Source: Sandaracinobacteroides hominis
GTDB lineage: Bacteria > Pseudomonadota > Alphaproteobacteria > Sphingomonadales > Sphingomonadaceae
Length of the DNA: 64,000 bases
Assembly: GCF_016464365.1 (NCBI RefSeq)
Contig: NZ_JADCUC010000006.1
Span: 62,001-126,000 of the forward strand
Direction: 5' to 3'
The translations under genes and the position numbers were made by a program. Under the pieces are notes generated by a model that searched no databases, was not told the DNA's origin, and was given only the letters and a program-made list of their open reading frames with translations. This document shows positions 36,097 to 50,166 of this stretch, one piece after another (the stretch's first letter is position 1; the number at the start of each line of letters is the position of its first letter).

Positions 36097-37052
36097 GCCA
36101 TCCACCTGTCTGCGACCAGCGCGGCGAACACCCCGGCAAGATACAGGAGCGAGAATTTGAAGAGGGTCTTTTCCGCCGTCATTTCGCCGGCCGCTTCGGT
36201 GCGGCTGGCGGCAACCCGCGCGGAAAGCGCCACGAAGGCGATGCCCAGCAGCGTCACCGGCACGCCATAGACCGGCCCCAGCAGCCCCAGTGCCCAGGGC
36301 GCCACGGAAACGGCGAACAGCACCAGGGAATAGGCAAGGATCTGCCGGCGCGTTTCGCGGACGCCATGCGTCACCGGCAGCATCGGGATGCCGGCGCGGG
36401 CGTAATCCATCCGCACGAACAGCGCGAGCGCCCAGAAGTGTGGCGGCGTCCAGGCAAAGACGATGGCGAACAGCAGAAGCGGCAGCGCGGTGACGTCGCC
36501 GGTGACGGCCGCCCAGCCGATGATCGGCGGGAAGGCGCCTGCAGCGCCGCCAATGACGATGTTCTGCGGCGTGCGCGGCTTCAGCCAGATGGTATAGACG
36601 ACGGCGTAGAAGAAGATGGAGAAGGCGAGCCAGGCAGCCGCCACCCAATTGGTGGCAAAGCCCAGCGTGACCACCGAGCCGACCGCAAGGATGGTGGCAA
36701 AGCCCAACGCTTCGTCATGGCCGAGGCGTCCGGCGGGAAGGGGCCGGCTGGCGGTGCGCTTCATCACCGCGTCGATATCGGCTTCCCACCACTGGTTATA
36801 GGCAGCAGCTGCCCCGGCGCCGACGGCGATGCACAGGATCGCCACGAAGCTGAGGAAGGGATTGAGGTGGCCGGGGGCGGCGAACAGGCCGCAGGCGCCG
36901 GTAAACACCACCAGCGTCATCACGCGCGGTTTCAGCAGCGCCCAATAGTCGCTCCAGTCCGCTGCCGAAAGGGCGGGACTGGTAAGGGTAGCAGTCGAAA
37001 GGGCGCCTGACGGCGCCCTTTCCTGTTCGGTCGAGATGGGATTGCTCGCCAT
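36093..37052 (-). CDS. ctaB: Protoheme IX farnesyltransferase (heme O synthase)
   Basis: Adds a farnesyl group to heme B, the first step to heme A. It is 319 aa with eight to nine membrane segments. The first prenyltransferase motif is AAYNQWWEADIDAVMKRT (NxxxDxxxD-like), followed by SRPLPAGRL, and the second region is YTIWLKPRTPQNIVIGGAAG. The start is the ATG at 37052, 7 nt after ctaD. It is coupled to the 43-aa gene. Confidence 0.97.
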   Translation of the reverse strand: MASNPISTEQERAPSGALSTATLTSPALSAADWSDYWALLKPRVMTLVVFTGACGLFAAPGHLNPFLSFVAILCIAVGAGAAAAYNQWWEADIDAVMKRTASRPLPAGRLGHDEALGFATILAVGSVVTLGFATNWVAAAWLAFSIFFYAVVYTIWLKPRTPQNIVIGGAAGAFPPIIGWAAVTGDVTALPLLLFAIVFAWTPPHFWALALFVRMDYARAGIPMLPVTHGVRETRRQILAYSLVLFAVSVAPWALGLLGPVYGVPVTLLGIAFVALSARVAASRTEAAGEMTAEKTLFKFSLLYLAGVFAALVADRWMA

Positions 37053-37059
37053 CGGGGCC

Positions 37060-39898
<2,839 letters not shown>

Positions 39899-40012
39899 TC
39901 CCTAGTCCTCTGTCCCGGGATTCGTAGCTGTTGGAGCGCGCCATACCCAACAGGGTCATAGGCGACAAGCTTTTGTGGCTTATTGCGACACTGTTGCGGT
40001 TGTGCCCGCTTG

Positions 40013-40831
40013 TCAGGCAACGAGATCGTCGAACTCCGCTTCGCCCTTGGATAGCTGGGCGGTGACAGCGCGCCGCATATCCTCTCCCTGCAGCATGCCG
40101 GCGTTCCACACCGCGACATACTCCAGTCCCTGCTCGATGCTCATGTCGCGGCCGGCATTCAGCACCTGCTTGATGCCGGCAATCGCCAGCGGGCTCTTGC
40201 GGGCGATTTCCTGCGCCATCTCCATCGCGGCGGCCAGCGTCGAGTCGGCATCCGGCAGCACCCTGTTGAGGAATCCCTGCGCTGCAGCCTCCTCGGCCTT
40301 CCAGCGGCGGCCAGTGTAGGCGAGCTCGCGGATCAACCCCTGCGGCAGCAGGTGCGGGATGCGCTGCAGCGTGCCCACGTCGGCGACGATGGCGATGTTT
40401 ATTTCCTGGATCGTGAAGAAGCAGTCGGCGCTGCCCAGCCGGATGTCGCAGGCGGTGATGAAATCCACGCCGCCGCCGATGCAGCCGCCCTGGATGGCGG
40501 CGATCACCGGCACGCGACAGGCGTCCACCGCATTGAACGGCTGCTGCATATATTTCACGTGGCGGCGGAACTTTTCCCGCGCGCGGCCAAGGTCGCCGCC
40601 ATCCTCCTTCAGCGCGGAACCGGCGAAATTGAGATCGAGCCCGGCGGTGAAGTGCCGGCCGGTGGACGAGATCACCACCGCGCGGATGGAGGCATCCGCG
40701 TCGATTTCCGCGAACACGGCCGGGATTTCATCCCAGAATTCGCGGTTCATCGTGTTCAGCGCCTGCGGCCGTGACAGCTGGATGTGGGCGATATGGTCTG
40801 CGACCGAATAGTTGAAGCAGGTGTAGGCCAT
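40013..40831 (-). CDS. Crotonase-family dienoyl-CoA isomerase-like protein
   Basis: A 272-aa protein resembling ECH1 (delta3,5-delta2,4-dienoyl-CoA isomerase) of fatty-acid oxidation. The oxyanion-hole motifs are FTAGLDLNF and GGCIGGGVDFITACDIR. The acidic residues of ECH1 are kept: Asp in GGGVD, then Glu and Asp in IQEINIAIVADVGTLQR. A plain enoyl-CoA hydratase would have a different Glu pair. The start is the ATG at 40831, close to and divergent from the 2Fe-2S gene. Confidence 0.88.
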   Translation of the reverse strand: MAYTCFNYSVADHIAHIQLSRPQALNTMNREFWDEIPAVFAEIDADASIRAVVISSTGRHFTAGLDLNFAGSALKEDGGDLGRAREKFRRHVKYMQQPFNAVDACRVPVIAAIQGGCIGGGVDFITACDIRLGSADCFFTIQEINIAIVADVGTLQRIPHLLPQGLIRELAYTGRRWKAEEAAAQGFLNRVLPDADSTLAAAMEMAQEIARKSPLAIAGIKQVLNAGRDMSIEQGLEYVAVWNAGMLQGEDMRRAVTAQLSKGEAEFDDLVA

Positions 40832-40878
40832 TCTTGTCTCGCTTCCCTCGTCGTTCCGGAACCTCTATGAAGCGGGGC

Positions 40879-41337
40879 ATGACCCGCTTCACCGTGAACG
40901 GCAACCCCGTAGAATATGAGCTGGAGCCCGACACGCCACTGCTGTGGGCGCTTCGGGAAGCGTCGAATCTTACCGGCACCAAGTTCGGCTGCGGCGCCGG
41001 GCTGTGTGGCGCCTGCACCGTGCATGTCGATGGCGTGGCGCAACGCAGCTGCCAGGTGCCGATCGGCACCATCGAGGGCACGTTCGTGACGACGGTGGAG
41101 GGGCTTTCCGACGATCGCTCGCACCCGGTGCAGATGGCCTGGCTGGAAAAGCAGGTGCCGCAGTGCGGTTTCTGCCAGTCGGGGATGCTCATGGCGGCGT
41201 CGGCGCTGCTGAAAGCGAACCCCAACCCCAGCCGCGCCGACATTCGGATGGCGATCAGCAACATCTGCCGCTGCGGCACCTATCCGCGTGTGGAGGCGGC
41301 GATCTTGCGGGCTGCGGAAATCGCTCGCGAGGGCTGA
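40879..41337 (+). CDS. 2Fe-2S subunit of a xanthine-oxidase-family hydroxylase (IorA-like)
   Basis: A 152-aa protein with two iron-sulfur sites: the plant-type motif FGCGAGLCGACTVH with a later Cys (QRSCQVP), and the helical-domain site CGFCQSGM with NICRCGTY. It resembles the small subunit of isoquinoline 1-oxidoreductase and aldehyde-oxidase relatives. The molybdenum-binding large subunit that normally follows is not in this window; the next gene is a hydrolase. The start is the ATG at 40879; an ATG at 40867 is also in frame. Confidence 0.92.
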   Translation: MTRFTVNGNPVEYELEPDTPLLWALREASNLTGTKFGCGAGLCGACTVHVDGVAQRSCQVPIGTIEGTFVTTVEGLSDDRSHPVQMAWLEKQVPQCGFCQSGMLMAASALLKANPNPSRADIRMAISNICRCGTYPRVEAAILRAAEIAREG

Positions 41338-41372
41338 CGGGGGACGGCGACGCCCGCTCGCGTAACCTGTTC

Positions 41373-42314
41373 ATGCGACTGCTTCTTCCCTTGATGCTGG
41401 CGTTTGCGACGCCTGCTCTTGCGGCCCCTGTTTGTGACGGGACAATTTCCGACCGCAAGCGCGATCGCGCCATACCTGTCCGCGTCCGGATGCCCGCAAC
41501 CGGGCAGGCGAGGGCGCCGGTCCTCCTCTTTTCGCACGGGCTGGGCGGTTCGGTAGAGGCAGGCACGGCCTATGCGAAGCAGTGGGCGGCGGCCGGATTC
41601 CTCGTCGTGCATGTTCAGCATCCCGGATCGGATTCCAGTGTCTGGCAGGGCAGCGGCAATCCCCGGAAGCAATTGATGGCGGCAGCGAATGGGCGTCAGC
41701 TGGCGGACCGCGCCGCCGATATGAGCCGGGTTGCCGACGCCGTGCAGGCGGGCGAGCGGATAGGTGCCTGCGATCTGGGCCGCGGCGATGCAACGCGGAT
41801 GGGCGCTGCCGGGCATAGTTTCGGTGCGCATACGGTGCTGGCGGTGGCCGGGCAGAAATTCGGCCCGATGGGCGCCCTCTATCGCGATCCGCGCTTCAAG
41901 GCGGTCGCGGCGCTGAGCCCCATGCCCCCGCGCAACCAGGCGTCGGCTGCACCGGCGGCGTTCGGCGCCATCGCCATACCGGTGCTGGCGACGACCGGCA
42001 GCGCCGACGGCAGCCCGATGGCACAGGGCAAGGACATCGGCGAAGTGACGGCAGCGCGAGCCGCGGTGTTCCAGGCGCTGCCTGTTAGCGCGACCGGCAA
42101 GTCCAGCGTCGGTATCTGGCTGGAGGGCGCTGACCATGCCGCCTTCAGTGGCGGCGGCGGGCGTGGGCGCGGCGTGCCGAACCCGCACGTAACCGCTGTG
42201 GTCAGCGCGGCGACTAGCGCCTTCTTCCGGGCCAATCTGGGCGGAAACGGCGTTCCGGATCTTGCCCCCGCGCAGGCGCTGCTCCGCACGGGGGACAAGT
42301 TGCAGGTGAAATAG
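41373..42314 (+). CDS. Secreted alpha/beta hydrolase (dienelactone-hydrolase-like)
   Basis: A 313-aa protein with a signal peptide (MRLLLPLMLAFATPALAA). The oxyanion-hole strand is VLLFSHGLGGSVEAG, the nucleophile elbow is AAGHSFGAHT (Ser), the acid follows near TTGSADGSP, and the His is in EGADHAAFSG. It looks like predicted dienelactone hydrolases and PAF-acetylhydrolase-like proteins; the substrate is unknown. It begins 35 nt after the 2Fe-2S gene and ends 9 nt from the convergent ilvD stop. Confidence 0.87.
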   Translation: MRLLLPLMLAFATPALAAPVCDGTISDRKRDRAIPVRVRMPATGQARAPVLLFSHGLGGSVEAGTAYAKQWAAAGFLVVHVQHPGSDSSVWQGSGNPRKQLMAAANGRQLADRAADMSRVADAVQAGERIGACDLGRGDATRMGAAGHSFGAHTVLAVAGQKFGPMGALYRDPRFKAVAALSPMPPRNQASAAPAAFGAIAIPVLATTGSADGSPMAQGKDIGEVTAARAAVFQALPVSATGKSSVGIWLEGADHAAFSGGGGRGRGVPNPHVTAVVSAATSAFFRANLGGNGVPDLAPAQALLRTGDKLQVK

Positions 42315-42323
42315 AGTCGCGCG

Positions 42324-44039
42324 TCAGATGTCGGCGAACATATGGGTTTCCGCCTTGCCGCCCGGATGCGTCACCGCCCCCAGGGAGGCCGGGCCGACCG
42401 TCTGGCTGTAGCGATAGAGCGCACCCGACTGATAGTCGTTGAGACGCGGCTTCCACGCCGCCCGCCGCTGCGCCAGCGTGGCGTCGTCCACCAGCAGGTC
42501 GATGACACCGGTGCTGGCGTCTATGCGGATACGGTCGCCGTCTTCCACCAGCGCGATGGGACCGCCCTCGGCAGCTTCGGGGCCGACATGGCCGATGCAG
42601 AAGCCGCGGGTCGCGCCGCTGAAACGTCCATCGGTGATCAGCGCCACCTTGTCGCCCATGCCTTGCCCATAAAGCGCGGCGGTGGTCGCCAGCATCTCGC
42701 GCATGCCGGGGCCGCCCTTGGGCCCTTCATAGCGGATGAGGATGACTTCGCCCTCGTTGATCTGCCGGGCTTCGACGGCGGCGAAGCAATCCTCTTCGCA
42801 GTCGAAGACGCGCGCCGGGCCTTCGAATTCCAGCACATGCAGCCCGGCGACCTTCACGATGGCGCCGTCGGGCGCAAGGCTGCCGCGCAGGCCGACCACG
42901 CCGCCAGTGGGGGTGATGGGGTTGGAAACCGGGTAGATGACCTTCTGGTCGGGCTTCCACGTCACCTGCGCGATATTCTCCGCCAGCGTCTTGCCGGTGA
43001 CGGTCAGGCAGTCGCCGTGCAGGAAGCCGCCCTCCAGCAGCGTCTTCATCACCATATAGACGCCGCCGGCATCGTGCATGTCCTTGGCCACATATTGCCC
43101 GCCCGGCTGCAGGTCCGCGATGTAGGGCGTCGACTTGAAGATCTCGGCGACGTCGAACAGCGTGAATTCGATCCCCGCCTCATGCGCCATCGCCGGCAGG
43201 TGCAGCGCGCCGTTGGTGCTGCCGCCGGTTGCGGCAACGACACGGGCAGCGTTTTCAAAGGCCTGCCGCGTGCAGATGTCGCGCGGGCGGATATTCTGTT
43301 CGAGCAGCCGCATCACGGCGCGCCCTGCATCGCGGGCGATGTCGGCGCGGCTTTCATAGGGCGCTGGCACCATGTTGGAGCTGGGCAGCGACAGGCCGAT
43401 CGCTTCCGCCACGCAGGCCATGGTGTTGGCGGTATATTGGCCGCCGCAGGCGCCGTGGCCGGGGCAGGCGACCTTTTCCAGCGCGATCAGCTCGTGCAGC
43501 GGGCAGTTGCCCGCCGCATATTTGCCTACCGCCTCGAACACGTCCTTCACCGTCACATCCTTGCCGTGGAAGTGGCCCGGCAGGATCGAGCCGCCATAGA
43601 CGAAGATCGAGGGGACGTTCAGGCGCAGCATCGCCATCATCATGCCGGGCAGGCTCTTGTCGCAGCCGGCAAAGCCGACAAGCGCATCATAGCAGTGGCC
43701 GCGCACCGACAGTTCGATGGAATCGGCGATCACTTCGCGCGAGACGAGGCTGGCCTTCATCCCCTGGTGGCCCATGGCGATGCCGTCGGTGACGGTGATG
43801 GTGTTGAAGCGGCGCGGCATGCCGCCGCCCTCGATCACGCCCTCGCGGGCGATATCGGCCTGCAAATCGAGCGTGGTGTTGCAGGGGGCCGAGTCGTTTC
43901 CGGCCGAGACGACGCCGACAAAGGGTTTCGCAATCTCTTCCTCGGTCAGACCCATCGCATAATAATAGGAGCGGTGCGGCGCCTTGGAGGGGCCGACCGA
44001 CACATGGCGGCTGGGCAGGCGGGATTTGTCGAACGTCAT
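42324..44039 (-). CDS. ilvD: Dihydroxy-acid dehydratase (IlvD/Edd family)
   Basis: Dehydrates 2,3-dihydroxy acids in valine/isoleucine synthesis. It is 571 aa. Cluster cysteines are Cys53 (DSAPCNTT), Cys126 ([15 protein letters not shown]) and Cys198 ([15 protein letters not shown]), as in [2Fe-2S] members. The C-terminal signature is [23 protein letters not shown]. The start is the ATG at 44039. Sugar-acid dehydratases belong to the same family, so a pentonate role cannot be fully excluded, though the length and motifs fit IlvD. An AT-rich palindrome lies upstream. Confidence 0.93.
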   Translation of the reverse strand: MTFDKSRLPSRHVSVGPSKAPHRSYYYAMGLTEEEIAKPFVGVVSAGNDSAPCNTTLDLQADIAREGVIEGGGMPRRFNTITVTDGIAMGHQGMKASLVSREVIADSIELSVRGHCYDALVGFAGCDKSLPGMMMAMLRLNVPSIFVYGGSILPGHFHGKDVTVKDVFEAVGKYAAGNCPLHELIALEKVACPGHGACGGQYTANTMACVAEAIGLSLPSSNMVPAPYESRADIARDAGRAVMRLLEQNIRPRDICTRQAFENAARVVAATGGSTNGALHLPAMAHEAGIEFTLFDVAEIFKSTPYIADLQPGGQYVAKDMHDAGGVYMVMKTLLEGGFLHGDCLTVTGKTLAENIAQVTWKPDQKVIYPVSNPITPTGGVVGLRGSLAPDGAIVKVAGLHVLEFEGPARVFDCEEDCFAAVEARQINEGEVILIRYEGPKGGPGMREMLATTAALYGQGMGDKVALITDGRFSGATRGFCIGHVGPEAAEGGPIALVEDGDRIRIDASTGVIDLLVDDATLAQRRAAWKPRLNDYQSGALYRYSQTVGPASLGAVTHPGGKAETHMFADI

Positions 44040-44112
44040 GGTTCCTCGCTTTCGGTCGCGGCCTTTCGCGCAACCGTCCGCGGGCGTCAACATTGAACTT
44101 TAATTACGTGCA

Positions 44113-44134
44113 GAATATTTCAAACGAAATATTC
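44113..44134. promoter_or_regulatory. AT-rich perfect palindrome upstream of ilvD
   Basis: Arms GAATATTTC and GAAATATTC (9 bp, perfect) around AAAC. It lies 74 nt before the ilvD start and just past the TSUP stop. In DNA this GC-rich such a site stands out and is a candidate operator for ilvD, or a terminator without a T-run for the upstream gene. Confidence 0.55.
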
Positions 44135-44139
44135 GGTCT

Positions 44140-44876
44140 CTATCCGCGCCAGAGCAGCCCTGCGAACAGCGCCAGCCCGATCAGCACCACCAGCAGTTTC
44201 AGGGCCTTGTCCGGCACATAGGCAATCAGCCGCGCACCGGCATAGCCGCCGATGACGGTTCCGACGCAGAGCGGCAGGGCGTGGCTCCAGTCGACTTCGC
44301 CCGACAGGATGAACACCAGCGCGCCCGAGAAATTCATCGCGGACGCGAGCGCGTTCTTGTTGGCCTGCGCCTCCTTCACCGCAGCGCCGGCCAGCGTGAA
44401 CAGCGCCAGCATCAGAAAGCCGATGCCGCCGCCGAAATAGCCGCCATAGATGGCGACGCCGAACTGGCCGAGCCCGAAGGGGAGCGGCTTCAGATGGGCG
44501 TCTCCCAGCTTCTTGCCGAAGGCGCCGCGGGCAAACAGCAGGGTAGCGACCAGCACCAGCCAGGGCAGCATCCTGCTGAAAAGATCTGTGGGCGTCGCCA
44601 GCAACAGCAGTGCCCCCAGCACCCCGCCGACCAGGCTGATTCCCAGCAGAATCAGGAAGCTGAACGGGCCGATGCCAGACACCAGCCTGCGATTGGCAAG
44701 CGCGGTGGTGATCTGCCCGGGGAACACCGCCACCGTGGAGGTGAGATTGGCGACGCGCGCATCCAGCCCGGCCGCCATCAGCGCCGGGATGGTGACAAAG
44801 CTGCCGCCGCCGGCCAGCGCATTCTGCGCCCCGGCCCACAATCCTGCGGCCAACAGCAGCGCCGCCGACGCCTCGA

Positions 44877-44880
<4 letters not shown>
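44140..44880 (-). CDS. TSUP-family (TauE/SafE) permease
   Basis: A 246-aa membrane protein with about eight helices in two repeats. The repeat signatures are ALAGGGSFVTIPALMAAGLD and IYGGYFGGGIGFLMLALFTLAG, each with the G-G/S-F pattern of TauE/SafE proteins, which export sulfite, sulfonates or other organic anions. The start is the TTG at 44880, overlapping the aldo/keto reductase stop (TTGA). The substrate is unknown. Confidence 0.9.
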
Positions 44881-45875
<995 letters not shown>

Positions 45876-45946
45876 TCTCGCCTCCGCTCGCTTGCTTGAG
45901 TCCCGGCCATGGGCCTATGCCACTGCCTTAAGAAGCGAGGCGAGTG

Positions 45947-47281
45947 ATGGCAAAGCGCTATTTCGGGACGGATGGAATCAGGGGGCCGGCCAACGGCCCG
46001 ACAATGACGCCGGAACTGGCGATGAAGGTGGGGCAGGCGGCGGGCACCCTGTTCCTGAAGGGCAGCCACAAACACCGGGTGCTGATCGGCAAGGACACGC
46101 GGCTGTCGGGCTATATGCTGGAACAGGCGCTGACCGCGGGTTTCACCAGCGTCGGTATGGACGTGATCCAGGTGGGGCCGATGCCGACTCCGGCAGTGGC
46201 GCTGCTGACACGGGAAATGCGGGCCGATCTGGGGGTGATGCTGTCGGCCAGCCACAATCCGTTTTACGACAATGGAATCAAGCTGTTCGGCCCGGACGGC
46301 TACAAGCTGTCGGACGAGCAGGAACTGGCCATCGAGAAGATGCTGCACGCAGATGTCGCGCTGGCGGCCGGCCCCGCCATCGGCCGGGCACGGCGGATCG
46401 ACGATGCCCGCGGCCGCTATATCCACGCGGTAAAGTCCACCTTCCCCGAGAATCTGCGGCTGGACGGTGTGAAGGTCGTGCTCGATTGCGCCCATGGCGC
46501 TGCCTATCGCGTCGCGCCCGAGGCGCTATGGGAGCTTGGCGCGGAGTTGACGACCATCGGCGCTGCCCCGGATGGCTTCAACATCAACGATCAGGTCGGC
46601 TCCACCCACCCCTCCACGCTGGCGGAAACGGTGCTGGAAACTGGCGCCCATATCGGCCTGGCGCTGGATGGCGATGCGGACCGGCTGATCGTCGTCGACG
46701 AAAAAGGGCGCGTGGTGGACGGCGACCAGCTGATGGCGCTGATCACCCGGCACCAGCAGCAGGCCGGCACGCTGCAGGGCGGGGCGCTGGTTGCGACGGT
46801 GATGTCGAACATCGGCCTCGAGAAGTTCGTGGAGGGACTTGGCCTCAGGATGATTCGCACGCCGGTGGGGGATCGCGCCGTGCTGGAGGCGATGCGCACA
46901 CACGGATGCAATGTAGGCGGCGAGCAATCCGGGCACATCATCCTGGCCGATCATGCCACGACCGGAGACGGGCTGCTGGCGGCCTTGCAGATCCTGGCGG
47001 TGCTGGTGGAAGAGGCGCGGCCCGCCAGCGAGGTGCTCAACTGCTTCACCCGCTGGCCGCAGCTGTTGAAGAATGTGCGGCAGGAACCGCGCGTGCTGGA
47101 AACCGCGAGCGTCAAGGAAGCCATCGCCGCCGCCGAAAGGGCGCTGGAAGGCCGGGGCAGGCTGCTGGTGCGGAAGTCAGGCACCGAACCCTTGATCCGG
47201 GTGATGGCGGAAGGGCAGGACGAGGCGCTGGTGACGGCGACGGTGGAGGCCGTGTGCGATGCGGTGGCGAAGGCCGCCTGA
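45947..47281 (+). CDS. glmM: Phosphoglucosamine mutase
   Basis: Interconverts glucosamine-6-phosphate and glucosamine-1-phosphate for peptidoglycan and LPS. It is 444 aa. The active-site phosphoserine is Ser102 ([14 protein letters not shown]), the magnesium loop is [14 protein letters not shown], the sugar-binding loop is [12 protein letters not shown], and the phosphate loop is [13 protein letters not shown]. The start is the ATG at 45947. The stop overlaps the thiD start by one base. Confidence 0.98.
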   Translation: MAKRYFGTDGIRGPANGPTMTPELAMKVGQAAGTLFLKGSHKHRVLIGKDTRLSGYMLEQALTAGFTSVGMDVIQVGPMPTPAVALLTREMRADLGVMLSASHNPFYDNGIKLFGPDGYKLSDEQELAIEKMLHADVALAAGPAIGRARRIDDARGRYIHAVKSTFPENLRLDGVKVVLDCAHGAAYRVAPEALWELGAELTTIGAAPDGFNINDQVGSTHPSTLAETVLETGAHIGLALDGDADRLIVVDEKGRVVDGDQLMALITRHQQQAGTLQGGALVATVMSNIGLEKFVEGLGLRMIRTPVGDRAVLEAMRTHGCNVGGEQSGHIILADHATTGDGLLAALQILAVLVEEARPASEVLNCFTRWPQLLKNVRQEPRVLETASVKEAIAAAERALEGRGRLLVRKSGTEPLIRVMAEGQDEALVTATVEAVCDAVAKAA

Positions 47282-48099
47282 TGGGGTCTGTTGTGCCCTC
47301 GAATGCCCGACGCGGGCTGCCGCGCGTGCTGATCATCGCCGGCTCGGATTCCGGCGGGGGCGCCGGGATTCAGGCCGACATCAAGACCGTGACGATGCTG
47401 GGCGGCTATGCGGCGACGGCAGTGACGGCGATAACCGTGCAGAACACGCTGGGCGTTTCCGCCGTGCATCCGGTGCCGCCCGGGATTGTCGCGGGCCAGA
47501 TCCGCGCTGTGCTGGAGGATATCGGCGCCGATGCGGTGAAGATCGGCATGTTGGGAGATGCGGCAACGGTCGAGGCGGTGGCCGACGCCCTGATGGGGGT
47601 ATCCGCGCCCATCGTGCTCGATCCGGTGATGGTCGCGAAGGGCGGGGCTTCGCTGCTGGCCGAAGAGGCCGTTGAGGCGCTCCTCCGCCGCCTGTTGCCC
47701 CACGCGGCGGTGGTAACGCCGAATGCGCCGGAGCTCGAGGTGCTCGCCGGAAGCGACGTGGCGGACGAGGCCGACATGCTGCTGGCGGCGCAGGAACTGC
47801 TCGGCATGGGGCCGGCCGCCGTGCTGGCGAAGGGCGGGCATCTGGAGGGCGAGCGCGTCGTCGACTGGCTGGTAAGCCACAATGGCCAGCAACGCTTCGA
47901 GGCGCCGCGCATTGCCACCCGCAGCACGCATGGAACCGGTTGCACGCTGGCCAGCGCCGTGGCGACGGGCCTTGCTGCCGGCCTGCCGCTGGCGGTCGCG
48001 GTGGAACGTGCGCGTGGGTTCGTGCTCTCCGCGATGGCCGCAGCGCCCGGCCTGGGGCAGGGCCATGGCCCGCTTGGCCACAATTTCGCGCTGCTGTGA
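47281..48099 (+). CDS. thiD: Hydroxymethylpyrimidine (phosphate) kinase
   Basis: Phosphorylates HMP and HMP-P in thiamine synthesis. It is 272 aa in a ribokinase fold. The substrate loop is IIAGSDSGGGAGIQADIKT, the middle motif is VKIGMLGD, and the catalytic/ATP site is STHGTGCTLASAVATGLA with its Asp/Cys region. It is coupled to both neighbours: one-base overlap with glmM and GTGA overlap with rnhB. No thiamine riboswitch is seen ahead of this gene train. Confidence 0.96.
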   Translation: MGSVVPSNARRGLPRVLIIAGSDSGGGAGIQADIKTVTMLGGYAATAVTAITVQNTLGVSAVHPVPPGIVAGQIRAVLEDIGADAVKIGMLGDAATVEAVADALMGVSAPIVLDPVMVAKGGASLLAEEAVEALLRRLLPHAAVVTPNAPELEVLAGSDVADEADMLLAAQELLGMGPAAVLAKGGHLEGERVVDWLVSHNGQQRFEAPRIATRSTHGTGCTLASAVATGLAAGLPLAVAVERARGFVLSAMAAAPGLGQGHGPLGHNFALL

Positions 48100-48690
48100 A
48101 CGGGCTCTGCTGGGGCATCGAGGCGGGCTTTTCCGGCCTGGTCTTTGGCGTCGACGAGGTCGGCCGGGGTCCGCTTGCCGGGCCGGTCATGGCGGCCGCC
48201 GCGTGCCTCTGCGCCGAATCGGTTCCTGAAGGTCTGGGCGATTCGAAGTCCGTGCCGCGCAAGCGCCGCGAATCCATCGCCGCGAGCCTGCAATATGTGG
48301 CCGTGGCAGAGGCCTCGGTCGAAGAGATCGACCGCCTCAATATCCTGCGCGCCAGCCACCTCGCCATGGTGCGGGCGGTGGCGGCACTCGCCGCCCGGAT
48401 GGGCCCGCCGGCGATGGTGCTGGTGGACGGCAACATGCTGCCGGGATTCGATTTTCCGGCCCGCGCCATCGTCAAGGGAGATGCCACCGTCGCTTCCATT
48501 GCGGCGGCTGCAGTCGCCGCAAAGGTGGCGCGCGACAGGCGCATGGGAGAGCTGGATCATGGCCATCCCGGATACGGCTGGCGCACCAACATGGGCTACG
48601 GCACGGCCGAGCATCTGGCCGGCCTCAGCCGCTTGGGGCCGAACCTGCACCACCGCCGATCCTTCGCCCCGATCTCGAAACTCCTGAACT

Positions 48691-48692
<2 letters not shown>
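48096..48692 (+). CDS. rnhB: Ribonuclease HII
   Basis: Removes ribonucleotides from DNA. It is 198 aa from the GTG at 48096, which overlaps the thiD stop. The active-site motif is VFGVDEVGRGPLAG (Asp20, Glu21), with the later acidic residue in MVLVDGNMLPG and another in RRMGELDHGHP. The C-terminal HHRRSFAP block is typical. It is upstream of ccrM, an arrangement seen in many Alphaproteobacteria. Confidence 0.96.
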
Positions 48693-49938
<1,246 letters not shown>

Positions 49939-50015
49939 CTGCCTGGTGTGAAAAGAAGTTCGGGGGACGAACCCCCGGCGCCGGCAATTCCGACTGCCGG
50001 TATGCCTCATGACCA

Positions 50016-50044
50016 GCCCCGCCACCCCTCTCAGGTGGCGGGGC
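50016..50044 (+). terminator. Hairpin terminator after ccrM
   Basis: An 11-bp perfect stem (GCCCCGCCACC with GGTGGCGGGGC) and a seven-base loop, followed by a short T-run (GCCTTT) after eight more bases. A smaller hairpin (CCGGCA/TGCCGG) lies just before it at about 49981-50000. Confidence 0.75.
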
Positions 50045-50100
50045 GGTCGCCTTTCGGGCACTGGGCCCTGACACCACTGAAAAATGGGCGCGACGAGCCG

Positions 50101-50136
50101 TTGGAATCCGCACTTGCGACGATACAATATAACATC
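50101..50136 (+). promoter_or_regulatory. Promoter with a candidate Zur box for the TonB receptor
   Basis: TTGGAA (50101-50106) and TACAAT (50123-50128), 16 nt apart, form a good housekeeping promoter. The -10 lies inside an imperfect dyad (50121-50136) whose right half, TATAACATC, matches Zur boxes. Binding of zinc-loaded Zur here would block transcription. Confidence 0.6.
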
Positions 50137-50166
50137 TAAGTCCCCGCAGCATCGAAATCGGAGAAA

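Noticed and set aside
40944-42314. A 456-codon frame that runs from inside the 2Fe-2S gene through the hydrolase
   Set aside because: The first 143 codons are an off-frame reading of the 2Fe-2S gene; a signal peptide starts at 41373.
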